From NCBI GenBank assembly GCA_050955025.1, contig JBPBQX010000331.1:1-34419 (forward strand): a stretch of DNA of 34,419 bases. The letters run 5' to 3'. Each line of letters opens with the position of its first letter. The first letter of the stretch is position 1. Position numbers and translations under genes: made by a program. The notes beneath the pieces were generated by a model. It was not told the origin of the DNA. It ran no database searches and saw only the letters and a list, made by a program, of their open reading frames with translations. Below, one piece after another: positions 24,661 to 32,287 of this stretch. The DNA is from CAXSEF01 sp050955025. GTDB taxonomy: Bacteria; Pseudomonadota; Alphaproteobacteria; Acetobacterales; Acetobacteraceae.

Positions 24661-26331
24661 TTGATCCTGCGCGCGGAGTCGATCGACCCGGGTGCCCTGC
24701 TGCGCGCCGACGTGTGCATCGTGGGCGCGGGGGCCGCGGGGATCACGCTGGCGCTGTCGCTGCGGGGCAGCGGACTCGACGTGCTGCTGCTGGAGGCGGG
24801 CGGCGAGCGGGCGGAGGCGGCGTCGCAGGCGCACTACCGCGGCGAGGTCGCGGACCCGGCGCTGCACTCGGCGCCGGACCGCTACCGGCAGCGCAGGTTC
24901 GGCGGCTCGACGACGATCTGGGGCGGGCGGTGCGTGCCGTTCGACGCGATCGACTTCGAGCGCCGCCCCTGGGTGCCGCACAGCGGCTGGCCGTTCGGGC
25001 GCGACGCCCTGCTGCCGCACTACGCGACGGCGAGCGCGCTGTGCGAGGCGGGGCCGTTCTCGTTCGACGCGGACGCGGTCGCGGGGGGCGTGCCTGAGAT
25101 GCTGGCGGGCTTCGCGCCGGAGCACTTCGACACGGCGACGATCGAGCGGTTCTCGTGCCCGACGGACTTCGGGCGGCGATACCGGCACCGGCTCGCGGCG
25201 CAAGCGGGGCTGCGGGTGGTGCTGGGCGCGGGCGTCACGCGGATCGTCATGGACGCGGACGGGGGGGCGGTGCGGCGGCTCGAGGTGGCGCGGGCGGGCG
25301 GCGCGGGGTTCGCGGTGGCGGCGGGGCGGGTGGTGCTGGCGACCGGTGGGCTGGAGGTGCCGCGGCTGCTGCTGGCATCGCGCGTGGAGGGCGGGGCGCA
25401 CGCGGAAGGCGTCGGCAACGCGCACGGGCTCGTGGGGCGGTTCTACATGTGCCACGTCGCGGGGACCTACGGGACGGTGCGCCTGGCGCCGGGCGCGCGG
25501 GTGTTCCACGGCTACGTGCGCGACGCGGACGGGAGCTACTGCCGCAGGCGCTGGGCGCTCGGCGAGGCGACGCAGCGGCTGCAGGGCGTGGGCGGGTTCG
25601 TGGCCAGGCTGCACCACCCGCGCATCCCGGACCCGGCGCACCGGACGGGTGCCCTGTCGGGGATCTGGCTGGCGCGGCGGCTGATCCGCTACGAGTACGG
25701 GCGGCGGCTGTCGGGCGAGGCGCCGGGTCGCGCGGCCTGGCTGCGCCACGCGGCGAACCTCGCGGGGGACGTGCCGGCGACCGCGGGGTTCCTGCTGCAC
25801 TGGCTGCGGGCGCGCACGCTCGCCGAGCGCAAGTTCCCGTCGGTGGTGATCCGGCCCCGCGCGGACCTGTTCAGCCTGGACCTGCACGCCGAGCAGGTGC
25901 CGAACCCTTCGAGCCGGGTCACGCTGGGGCAGGGGGTGGACGCGCTGGGGGTGCCGGTGCTGCGGGTGGACTGGCGGCCGGACGCGCTGGACCTGCGCAC
26001 GGTGCGCGTGGGCGTGCGGCTGCTGGCGCAGGACCTCGGGCGCTCCGGCCTTGCGGCGCTGGAGGACGAGCCCGAGGGCGTGGAGCACGCGATGCTGCGC
26101 GACGGGGCGTACGGCGGGCACCACATCGGCACGGCGCGCATGGCGGACGACCCGCGGCACGGCGTCGTGGACGCGGACGGCCGGGTGCACGGGGTGCGCA
26201 ACCTGTTCGTGGCGGGCAGCGCGGTGTTCCCGACGTCGAGCCAGGCGAACCCGACGCTCACGGTCGTGGCGATGGCGGCGCGGCTGGGGGCGCACCTGAG
26301 GGCAGGGGCGAGGGTGCTCGCGGAGGCTTGA
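24661..26331 (+). CDS. GMC-family FAD-dependent oxidoreductase
   Basis: Flavoprotein of about 556 residues in the glucose-methanol-choline oxidoreductase family, oxidising an alcohol or sugar group. The N-terminal FAD motif is ADVCIVGAGAAGITLALSL, followed by LLLEAGGE and the FGGSTTIWGGRCVPF region. The C-terminal signature includes HHIGTARMADDPRHGVVDAD, then LFVAGSAVFPTSSQANPTLT. The histidine in GGHHIGTARM sits where the catalytic base is expected. No ATG lies near the true N-terminus. The frame runs open through repeat R6 from an ATG at 24505, but that leader is repeat-encoded. TTG at 24661 gives the natural start ILRAESIDPGALLRADV. No ribosome site is visible, so the start is uncertain. 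As the last gene of the polysaccharide region it may modify a sugar of the polymer (inference). Confidence 0.82.
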   Translation: MILRAESIDPGALLRADVCIVGAGAAGITLALSLRGSGLDVLLLEAGGERAEAASQAHYRGEVADPALHSAPDRYRQRRFGGSTTIWGGRCVPFDAIDFERRPWVPHSGWPFGRDALLPHYATASALCEAGPFSFDADAVAGGVPEMLAGFAPEHFDTATIERFSCPTDFGRRYRHRLAAQAGLRVVLGAGVTRIVMDADGGAVRRLEVARAGGAGFAVAAGRVVLATGGLEVPRLLLASRVEGGAHAEGVGNAHGLVGRFYMCHVAGTYGTVRLAPGARVFHGYVRDADGSYCRRRWALGEATQRLQGVGGFVARLHHPRIPDPAHRTGALSGIWLARRLIRYEYGRRLSGEAPGRAAWLRHAANLAGDVPATAGFLLHWLRARTLAERKFPSVVIRPRADLFSLDLHAEQVPNPSSRVTLGQGVDALGVPVLRVDWRPDALDLRTVRVGVRLLAQDLGRSGLAALEDEPEGVEHAMLRDGAYGGHHIGTARMADDPRHGVVDADGRVHGVRNLFVAGSAVFPTSSQANPTLTVVAMAARLGAHLRAGARVLAEA

Positions 26332-26461
26332 AGCCAGGAAGGTTGAGGCTCCGCCTCAAACTCCGCCAAAGGCTGCGCCCTTGGAACGCATCCCTTAAGG
26401 AAGTGGGATCAAAGGGTCCTCGGACCCTTTGCGGGTTTGGGCAGAGCCCATGCTTGTTTGC
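26332..26461. repeat. Type 1 two-armed palindromic element R7 (between GMC and DUF1810 genes)
   Basis: Hairpins are TTGAGGCTCCGCCTCAA (26343-26359), CCAAAGGCTGCGCCCTTGG (26366-26384), a perfect 10-base-pair stem at 26410-26431 (CAAAGGGTCC paired with GGACCCTTTG, loop TC) and GGGCAGAGCCC (26439-26449). CTTAAG lies at 26394-26399. The left arm is class a and the right arm class b. The third stem is unlike its counterparts in sequence but perfectly paired. It starts directly after the GMC stop. Confidence 0.87.
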
Positions 26462-26491
26462 TTTCTGGCGGTGTTTCCTGGGGGGCTGGCC

Positions 26492-26923
26492 ATGGCGGAG
26501 TTCGACCTCGAGCGTTTCGTGCGGGCGCAGGAGCCGGTGATGGCCGACGTGCGGCGCGAGCTGGCGGCGGGGTCCAAGCGCTCGCACTGGATGTGGTTCG
26601 TGTTCCCGCAGCTCGACGGTCTGGGGCACAGCGACATGGCGCGGCGCTACGCGATCGGGTCGCTGGCGGAGGCGCGGGCGTATCTCGCGCACCCGGTGCT
26701 GGGGGCGCGGCTGCGCGAGTGCGCGGGGCTGGTCAACGCGGTGCCCGGGCGCTCGGCGCGCGAGGTCCTGGGCAGCCCGGACGACCTGAAGTTCCGCTCG
26801 TCGGCGACGCTGTTCGCCGCGGCCGGCCCGGGGGAGGCGGTGTTCGCCGAGTCGCTGCGGCGGTTCTTCGGCGGCGTGGCCGACCCGGCGACGGTGCGAC
26901 TGCTGGAGGGGTTGCCCGGCTGA
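26492..26923 (+). CDS. DUF1810 family protein
   Basis: Small cytoplasmic protein of 143 residues, no signal peptide or membrane segment. The family pattern is clear: FDLERFVRAQEPVMADVRREL at the start, then SHWMWFVFPQLDGLGHSDMA, YLAHPVLGARLREC, and SPDDLKFRSSATLF near the end. The role of DUF1810 proteins is not established to my knowledge. I chose the ATG with GGGGGG a few bases upstream; an in-frame ATG at 26429 would place the N-terminus inside repeat R7. It lies between the polysaccharide region and petA with no evident functional link to either, and it is probably a single-gene unit. Confidence 0.83.
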   Translation: MAEFDLERFVRAQEPVMADVRRELAAGSKRSHWMWFVFPQLDGLGHSDMARRYAIGSLAEARAYLAHPVLGARLRECAGLVNAVPGRSAREVLGSPDDLKFRSSATLFAAAGPGEAVFAESLRRFFGGVADPATVRLLEGLPG

Positions 26924-27027
26924 CGGGGCGCCTGCGGGGCGGGGCGCGCGTGGGGCCTTCCCTTCGCGGGCGGAGTGGATCATTTTCGCCGCGCAGAACC
27001 CGACGCGCCGTCCAAGGAAGCTTTGCT

Positions 27028-27687
27028 ATGTCAACGACGACCGCCAACACCCCGCTGCACGACGACACGCCGCCCGGGGGCACCCGGCGCGACTTCCTCA
27101 CGCTCGTGGCGCTGTCCGGCGCCGCGATCGGGGCGGGCGCGATCGTCTGGCCGTTCATCGACAGCATGGAGCCGGCAGCCGACACGCTGGCGGCGGGCGA
27201 GGCGGTGGAGGTGGACCTCACGAAGGTCGCGCCCGGCCAACAGATCGTCGTGGTGTGGCGCGGCAAGCCGATCTTCGTCGTCAACCGCACGCCCGAGGCG
27301 ATCAAGACGCTCAGCGAGCCCAAGCTGCTGAGCCGGCTCGCGGACCCCGCGTCCAAGACCAACCAGCAGCCGAAGTATGCGGAGAACGCCACGCGCTCGG
27401 CGGCGCCGGAGTACGCCGTGCTCGTCGGCATCTGCACGCACCTCGGCTGCGTGCCGGGGTACTTCCCCAACGTCAGCGCGACCGACCCTGCGCCGGACTG
27501 GCCGGGCGGATACCTGTGCCCGTGCCACGGCTCGAAGTACGACCTGGCGGGGCGCGTGTACTCGGGCGTGCCGGCGCCGTACAACCTGCCGGTGCCGCCG
27601 TACCTGATGGTGAACGCGACCACGGTGCGGATCGGCGAGAACCCGCCGGGCCAGACGTTCGACCTGAACTCGGTGCTGCAGGTCTAG
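27028..27687 (+). CDS. petA: Rieske iron-sulfur subunit of the cytochrome bc1 complex
   Basis: Carries electrons from ubiquinol to cytochrome c1 in the inner membrane. The protein has 219 residues. A twin-arginine motif TRRDFL is at 19-24, followed by one membrane anchor at about 25-45 (VALSGAAIGAGAIVWPF). The cluster boxes are CTHLGC at 136-141 and CPCHG at 164-168: ligands Cys136, His138, Cys164 and His167, with the Cys141-Cys166 disulfide. All residues needed for a working [2Fe-2S] centre are present. The ribosome site AAGGAAG lies upstream of the start. The usual partners petB and petC do not follow; the next gene encodes a DUF2382 protein. They must be elsewhere, or this is a second Rieske copy. 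Confidence 0.94.
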   Translation: MSTTTANTPLHDDTPPGGTRRDFLTLVALSGAAIGAGAIVWPFIDSMEPAADTLAAGEAVEVDLTKVAPGQQIVVVWRGKPIFVVNRTPEAIKTLSEPKLLSRLADPASKTNQQPKYAENATRSAAPEYAVLVGICTHLGCVPGYFPNVSATDPAPDWPGGYLCPCHGSKYDLAGRVYSGVPAPYNLPVPPYLMVNATTVRIGENPPGQTFDLNSVLQV

Positions 27688-27777
27688 CCTCCGCGAGGCC
27701 GGGCGTGAGGTGCCGGGATTGCGGCGCCGTGGATGTCGAGTGGGACTGGCCGGCCGAACAACGAGTGGGGATGCGCG

Positions 27778-28272
27778 ATGGGCGACACCGAGCAGGCGCC
27801 GCGCATGACCGGCCGTGACGAGGATGCCGGCGCGTCGGCGCTGCCGGCGGCGGGCGTGCTGGCGGTCACCGTTCCCGCCGAGGCGTTCGCGGGGTCCGGG
27901 GAGGCCGTGCTCCGGCTTCATGCCGAGGAGGTCTCGGTGGGGCGCCGGTCCGTGCAGGGGCGCGTCCAGGTGCACGTGCACACCGTCACGCGCGAGCACG
28001 CCGTGGACGAGGCGTTGACCCACGAGCGGGTGGAGGTCGAGCGGGTGGCGATCGGCCGGCCGGTGGACGCGGTGCCGCCCGACCGCCAGGAAGGCGACAC
28101 CACGGTGATCTCCGTGGTCGAGGAGGTCGTCGTCGTCCACCGCCAGCTCGTGCTGCGCGAGGAGGTCCGGGTGCGGCGGGTGCGCGTCACCGAGCAGCAT
28201 CGCGAGACTGTCAGCCTGCGCGCGCAGGAAGCCGTGGTGGAGCGCACCGCCGGCGTGGCGGCGGGGTCGTAG
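27778..28272 (+). CDS. DUF2382/YsnF-like protein
   Basis: Protein of 164 residues with the repeating charged beta pattern of DUF2382 (YsnF/AvaK) proteins. The features are LRLHAEEVSVGRRSVQGRVQ, EVERVAIGRPVDAVPP, EGDTTVISVVEEVVVVHRQL and LREEVRVRRVRVTEQH. Members are often linked to general stress responses, but their biochemical role is unknown. No PRC-barrel partner domain is present. The ATG at 27778 follows a GTGGGG ribosome-site-like run; an in-frame ATG at 27733 would add 15 residues. The gene follows petA after 90 bases, possibly cotranscribed. Its TAG touches repeat R8. Confidence 0.82.
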   Translation: MGDTEQAPRMTGRDEDAGASALPAAGVLAVTVPAEAFAGSGEAVLRLHAEEVSVGRRSVQGRVQVHVHTVTREHAVDEALTHERVEVERVAIGRPVDAVPPDRQEGDTTVISVVEEVVVVHRQLVLREEVRVRRVRVTEQHRETVSLRAQEAVVERTAGVAAGS

Positions 28273-28449
28273 GCGAGGCCGGGCTTTGCCCGGACTCGCC
28301 CGGGGCGAGCCCCCTCATCCGGCCCTTCCAACGGCCCAGGCGGGTCATCGGAACCTTTGCCCGGCCTCGCCCCTGGACTTAAGTTGTGCGTTCCAAGGGC
28401 GCAGCCTTTGGCGGAGTCCAGAGGCAGAGCCTCTGGCCTTGCCTTCCTC
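28273..28449. repeat. Type 1 two-armed palindromic element R8, enlarged and partly worn
   Basis: Lies between convergent stops of the DUF2382 and asd genes. The left outer stem is CCGGGCTTTGCCCGG (28279-28293) with the altered linker ACTCGCC. The left inner stem (CGGGGCGAGCCCC, about 28300-28314) is followed by some 60 bases not matching other copies, including CCCGGCCTCGCCCCTGGA. CTTAAG is at 28378-28383. The right arm is standard class a: 28393-28411 and CCAGAGGCAGAGCCTCTGG (28418-28436). At about 177 bases it is the longest copy and may be a fusion of two elements. Confidence 0.78.
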
Positions 28450-29478
28450 TCACGCCGCGCGGAGCAGCTCCGCGATCTGCACCGCGTTCAGGGCAGCGCC
28501 CTTGAGCAGTTGGTCGCCGGCGACGAACAGGGCGACCGAGCGGCCGGAGGGGTCGCTGGTGTCGGTGCGGATGCGGCCGACGAGGATCTCGTCGCGCCCG
28601 GAGGCCTCCACCGGCATTGGGAAGCGGTTGGCCTCGCGGTCGTCGACGACGCGCACGCCGGGGGCGGACTGGAGGATGGCGCGCACGGCCTCGGGGGTGA
28701 CGGGCTCGGCGAACTCGACGTTGAGCGCGATGGCGTGGGCGCGCAGCACGGGCACGCGGATGCAGGTGGCCGCGATGCGCAGGGTGGCGTCGCCGAAGAT
28801 CTTGCGGGTCTCGTTGAGCATCTTCAGCTCCTCCTCGTTGTAGCCCGAGGCGGCGTCCATCGGCGAGTTGTGGCTGAACAGGTTGAACGCGTAGGGGTGC
28901 GGCAGGACGCGGTGCACGAAGTCCTGGCGGTCCAGGGCGGCGCGGGTGCTGTCCTCCAGCTCGGCCATCGCGGCGGCGCCGCCGCCCGAGGCGGCCTGGT
29001 AGGTGGATGCGATGATGCGGCGGATCGGCGTCGCCTGGTGCAGCGGCCAGAGCGGGACGGCGGCGATGATGGTCGAGCAGTTCGGGTTGGCGACGATGCC
29101 CTGGTGGCGCAGGGCGTCGCCCGGGTTCACCTCGGGGATCACCAGCGGCACGTCGGGGTTCATGCGGAACGCGGAGGAGTTGTCGACGACGACCGCGCCG
29201 GCCTGCACGGCGGCGGAGGCGAAGTCGCGCGAGATCGAGCCGCCGGCGGAGAAGAGCGCGATGTCGATGCCGGCGAAGGAGCCGGCGGACAGCGCCTCCA
29301 CGGGCAGCTCCTCGCCGCGGAACGCCATGGTGCGGCCGGCCGAGCGCGGGGACGCGAGCAGGCGCAGGGTGGCCAGCGGGAAGTCGCGGCGGGTGAGGCA
29401 GTCCAGCAGCTCCACGCCGACCGCGCCGGTGGCGCCCACGATGGCGACGTGGGGGGAAGCGGGCAGGGTCGGGTTCAT
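28450..29478 (-). CDS. asd: Aspartate-semialdehyde dehydrogenase
   Basis: Makes L-aspartate-4-semialdehyde from aspartyl phosphate with NADPH, the branch point to lysine, diaminopimelate, threonine and methionine. The protein has 342 residues. The nucleotide loop VAIVGATGAVGVELL is at 11-25 and the catalytic cysteine is Cys134 in VANPNCSTI. The substrate-binding stretch TYQAASGGG follows, and HNSPMDAASGYNEEELKM is typical of the bacterial family. The start ATG gives MNPTLPASPHVAIVG; an in-frame ATG 60 bases upstream is less likely. The stop touches R8, and R9 separates its start from sufE, so this essential gene is bracketed by two repeat elements. Confidence 0.95.
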   Translation of the reverse strand: MNPTLPASPHVAIVGATGAVGVELLDCLTRRDFPLATLRLLASPRSAGRTMAFRGEELPVEALSAGSFAGIDIALFSAGGSISRDFASAAVQAGAVVVDNSSAFRMNPDVPLVIPEVNPGDALRHQGIVANPNCSTIIAAVPLWPLHQATPIRRIIASTYQAASGGGAAAMAELEDSTRAALDRQDFVHRVLPHPYAFNLFSHNSPMDAASGYNEEELKMLNETRKIFGDATLRIAATCIRVPVLRAHAIALNVEFAEPVTPEAVRAILQSAPGVRVVDDREANRFPMPVEASGRDEILVGRIRTDTSDPSGRSVALFVAGDQLLKGAALNAVQIAELLRAA

Positions 29479-29528
29479 GGGGCGGTTCTCCGGTGGCGCG
29501 GCGCAGGGATACCGGGCGGGGGCCGGGA

Positions 29529-29655
29529 AAGGAAGCAAGGTTGAGGCGCTGCCTCAAACTCCGCCAAAGGCTGCGCCCTTGGAACGCGCCACTTAAGTGA
29601 GGCCGGTCCAGGGGCGGCTCGCCCCTGGCGGGTTCGGGCAGAGCCCGACCTTGCT
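29529..29655. repeat. Type 1 two-armed palindromic element R9 (between sufE and asd)
   Basis: On the minus strand it lies just after the sufE stop and about 50 bases before the asd start. Hairpins are TTGAGGCGCTGCCTCAA (29541-29557), CCAAAGGCTGCGCCCTTGG (29564-29582), a 29608-29628 stem (CCAGGGGC paired with GCCCCTGG) and CGGGCAGAGCCCG (29635-29647). CTTAAG is at 29592-29597. The left arm is class a and the right arm class b. Compared with R5, its third stem has gained one G on one side and one C on the other, keeping the pairing. Confidence 0.87.
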
Positions 29656-30094
29656 AGGCCGAGGCGGCCGCCAGGGCCTGGATGGCGCGGGCCATGGCGG
29701 CGACGCCGTTGCCGCGGTTGGTCGACAGCGCGCCGATCAGGCCGAGGTCGCGCAGGAAGCCGGGGTCGGTGTCGAGGATCTCGCGCGGCGTGCGGCCGGA
29801 GTAGACGCGCAGCAGCAGGGCGACCAGGCCGGAGACGATGGCGGCGTCCGACGAGCCCGCGAGGCGCAGGGTGCCGTCGCGTCGCTCGCCCTCCATCCAG
29901 ACCTGGCTCTGGCAGCCGGGGACGCGGTGGGCGTCGTTCGCCCACTCCGTCGGGAAGGCGGGGAGCTTGCGGCCGAGCTCGATGATGAAGCCGTAGCGGT
30001 CCATCCAGTCGTCGAACACGTCGAGCTCCTCCGCGATGGCGGCGATGGCCTCGGCGGCGGTGGGCTCGGGGGGCGAGACGAAAGGGTCGGACAT
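29654..30094 (-). CDS. sufE: SufE-family sulfur acceptor for Fe-S cluster assembly
   Basis: Cytoplasmic sulfur carrier that accepts persulfide sulfur from the SufS cysteine desulfurase and passes it to the SUF scaffold. The protein has 146 residues, normal for the family. The acceptor cysteine is Cys61 in HRVPGCQSQVW, the hallmark motif. The N-terminal helices (ELDVFDDWMDRYGFIIELG) and the C-terminal LRDLGLIGALSTNRGNGVAAM also fit. The start ATG gives MSDPFVSPPEP. No other suf gene is in the window, so sufE stands alone here. The TAG lies in the CTTGCTAGG edge of repeat R9. Type 2 element R10 lies upstream of its start. Confidence 0.93.
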   Translation of the reverse strand: MSDPFVSPPEPTAAEAIAAIAEELDVFDDWMDRYGFIIELGRKLPAFPTEWANDAHRVPGCQSQVWMEGERRDGTLRLAGSSDAAIVSGLVALLLRVYSGRTPREILDTDPGFLRDLGLIGALSTNRGNGVAAMARAIQALAAASA

Positions 30095-30129
30095 GGCACC
30101 CAGGTGACGGCGCGGGCGGAGGGCGTCAA

Positions 30130-30281
30130 GGGAAGGAAGGAAGTCTTCTTTTTCTGAAGAAAAAGAAGCAAAAAGACTTTGCCCGATCGGGTCCCGGGCC
30201 ATTCGGTCAGGGACAGGATCCCGTGGGCAAAGTTCTTTGGTTCTTTCTTTCAAGAAAGAACTGCTTTCTTCCTTGCTTTGC
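30130..30281. repeat. Type 2 AT-rich inverted-repeat element R10 (between hslU and sufE)
   Basis: The left hairpin is CTTCTTTTTC (30145-30154), loop TGAA, then GAAAAAGAAG (30159-30168). The right hairpin is GTTCTTTC (30240-30247), 6-base loop, then GAAAGAAC (30254-30261). The inner inverted repeat is AAAGACTTTGC (30172-30182) with GCAAAGTTCTTT (30227-30238). These arms match R2 almost base for base, but the core (44 bases) is GC-rich and unrelated to the R2 core, with GTCCC and GGGAC able to pair. Edges read GGAAGGAAGTC and CCTTGCTTTGCC. It follows the hslU stop on the minus strand. Confidence 0.85.
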
Positions 30282-31601
30282 CTACAGGATGAACCGGCTC
30301 AGGTCCCCCTTGTGGGCGAGCGGCGCGACGCGCTCGTTGACGTAGGCAGCGTCGACGCGGACGTGGTCGCCGGCGCGGTCCGAGGCGGTGAAGCTCACCT
30401 CCTCCAGCAGCTTCTCCAGGACGGTCGCGAGGCGACGGGCGCCGATGTTCTCCACGCGGTCGTTGATGTCGGTGGCAAGCTCGGCCAGCGCGTCCACGGC
30501 GTCGTCGGTGAAGTCGAGCGTGACCTGCTCGGTGCCGAGCAGCGCGGAGTACTGCTTGAGCAGCGAGTGCTCCGGCTCGACGAGGATGCGGCGCAGGTCG
30601 TCGCGCGACAGGGGCGCCAGCTCGACGCGGATCGGCAGGCGGCCCTGCAGCTCGGGCAGCAGGTCGGCGGGCTTGGCGAGGTGGAAGGCGCCGGACGCGA
30701 TGAACAGGATGTGGTCGGTCTTCACCGGGCCGTACTTGGTGGCGACAGTGGTGCCCTCGATCAGCGGGAGGAGGTCGCGCTGCACGCCCTCGCGCGAGAC
30801 GTCGCCGCCGCGGAAGCCGCCGCCCTCGGAGGAGCGGGCGCAGACCTTGTCGATCTCGTCGAGGAACACGATGCCGTTGTTCTCGGCATGGGCGACGGCG
30901 TCCTTCGTGGTCTGCTCGATGTCGAGGAGCGTGTCGGCCTCCTCGCGCACCAGCGCGGCGCGGGCGGCGGCCACCGTCATTTTGCGGGGGCGCGAGGGAC
31001 GGCCGAACATGCCCTTCATCATGTCGCCGAGATTGCCCATCTGGCCCGGCGGCATGCCGGGGATGTCCATGGCGGGCGGGGGCGCCGCGTCGGTCAGGCT
31101 GACCTCGACCTCCTTGTCCTCCAGCTCGCCGTCGTGGAGCATCTGGCGGAACTTCCTCCGCGTCTCGGCGCCGGCGCCCTCGCCGACGAGCGCGGTGATG
31201 AGGCGCTCCTCGGCGGCCTGCTCGGCGCGGGGCAGCACGTCGCGGCGGCTGGCGTCGCGCAGCATGGTGAGGCTGGCCTCGACCAGGTCGCGGACGATGC
31301 TCTCCACGTCGCGGCCGACGTAGCCGACCTCGGTGAACTTGGTGGCCTCGACCTTGAGGAACGGCGCCTGGGCGAGGCGGGCGAGGCGGCGGGCGATCTC
31401 GGTCTTGCCGCAGCCGGTCGGGCCGATCATCAGGATGTTCTTGGGCACCACCTCCTCGCGGATGCCCTCGGGCAGGCGGGCGCGGCGCCAGCGGTTGCGC
31501 AGTGCTATGGCCACCGCGCGCTTGGCGTCGGCCTGGCCGACGATGAAGCGGTCCAGCTCGGCGACGATCTCGGGCGGCGTCAGGGTGGGGACGTCCAGCA
31601 T
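30282..31601 (-). CDS. hslU: ATP-dependent protease ATPase subunit HslU
   Basis: AAA+ unfoldase that feeds substrates to the HslV peptidase in the cytoplasm, heat-shock-linked in relatives. The protein has 439 residues. The N-terminus TPPEIVAELDRFIVGQADAK carries the family start motif. Walker A is GPTGCGKT at 60-67, and the pore loop is in the VEATKFTEVGYVGRD region. The intermediate domain lies at about 110-240, Walker B is GIVFLDEIDK, and sensor residues follow in GRLPIRVEL. The C-terminal tail LSRFIL is the HslV-activating end. The start overlaps the hslV stop by one base (TGATG). The TAG lies just beyond repeat R10. Confidence 0.96.
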   Translation of the reverse strand: MLDVPTLTPPEIVAELDRFIVGQADAKRAVAIALRNRWRRARLPEGIREEVVPKNILMIGPTGCGKTEIARRLARLAQAPFLKVEATKFTEVGYVGRDVESIVRDLVEASLTMLRDASRRDVLPRAEQAAEERLITALVGEGAGAETRRKFRQMLHDGELEDKEVEVSLTDAAPPPAMDIPGMPPGQMGNLGDMMKGMFGRPSRPRKMTVAAARAALVREEADTLLDIEQTTKDAVAHAENNGIVFLDEIDKVCARSSEGGGFRGGDVSREGVQRDLLPLIEGTTVATKYGPVKTDHILFIASGAFHLAKPADLLPELQGRLPIRVELAPLSRDDLRRILVEPEHSLLKQYSALLGTEQVTLDFTDDAVDALAELATDINDRVENIGARRLATVLEKLLEEVSFTASDRAGDHVRVDAAYVNERVAPLAHKGDLSRFIL

Positions 31602-32167
31602 CAGAGGCTCTCCACCGTGACGGAATGGTTGGTGTAGACGCAGATGTCGCCGGCGATCCGCATCGCCCGGCGCGCGATGTCCTCGGCGTCGAGGCCGTCG
31701 ATCTCCATCAGCGCGCGGGCGGCGGCGAGCGCGAAGTTGCCGCCCGAGCCGATGGCGATGATGCCGTCCTCGGGCTCCAGCACGTCGCCGTTGCCGGTCA
31801 GGGTGTAGGAGTGCTCGGCGTCGGCGACGGCCATCATCGCCTCGAGGCGGCGCAGGTAGCGGTCGGTGCGCCAGTCCTTGGCCAGCTCGACGCAGGCGCG
31901 CTCGAGCTGGTTGGGGTAGCGCTCCAGCTTGGCTTCCAGGCGCTCCAGGAGCGTGAAGGCGTCGGCGGTGGCGCCGGCGAACCCGGAGATGACGCTGCCG
32001 CCGCCGATTCGGCGGACCTTGCGGGCGTTGCCCTTGATGACGGTCTGGCCGAGCGTGACCTGGCCGTCGCCGGCCATGGACACGCGGCCGCCCTTGCGGA
32101 CGCAGAGGATGGTGGTGCCGTGCCAGCCGACGGGGTCGTAGGGGGCGGGGGACTGTTCGTTTCGCAT
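31601..32167 (-). CDS. hslV: ATP-dependent protease peptidase subunit HslV
   Basis: Threonine peptidase, the proteolytic core of the HslUV complex. The protein has 188 residues. A short propeptide of 17 residues ends in WHG, and the catalytic N-terminal threonine would be Thr18 (TTILCVRKGG). Other family motifs are MAGDGQVTLGQTVIKGNARK, GFAGATADAFTLLERLEAKL and IAIGSGGNFALAAARAL. No good Shine-Dalgarno site precedes the chosen ATG (MRNEQSPAPYD). An in-frame ATG 75 bases upstream would add residues not typical of HslV. A CTTG at 32201-32204 and ATCTGGGA at 32176-32183, both read on the minus strand, loosely resemble a heat-shock sigma site but would leave almost no leader. Confidence 0.95.
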   Translation of the reverse strand: MRNEQSPAPYDPVGWHGTTILCVRKGGRVSMAGDGQVTLGQTVIKGNARKVRRIGGGSVISGFAGATADAFTLLERLEAKLERYPNQLERACVELAKDWRTDRYLRRLEAMMAVADAEHSYTLTGNGDVLEPEDGIIAIGSGGNFALAAARALMEIDGLDAEDIARRAMRIAGDICVYTNHSVTVESL

Positions 32168-32287
32168 GGCCGGTGATCTGGGAAGGCCGGGCGTGCTGCA
32201 CAAGCGAGGCGGCCCGGCGGGCACCCGGTAACGCTTCCTCAACGACGCCGCCGCTACGATGGCGGCAGCAGGCGGAGGACCGTGGCC

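Noticed and set aside
26429..26491. Upstream ATG for the DUF1810 gene
   Set aside because: It lies in the arm of R7, and the ATG at 26492 has a better ribosome site and gives the normal family N-terminus.
32161..32242. Extended hslV start at 32242
   Set aside because: It would add 25 residues ahead of the short propeptide, which is not typical of HslV.
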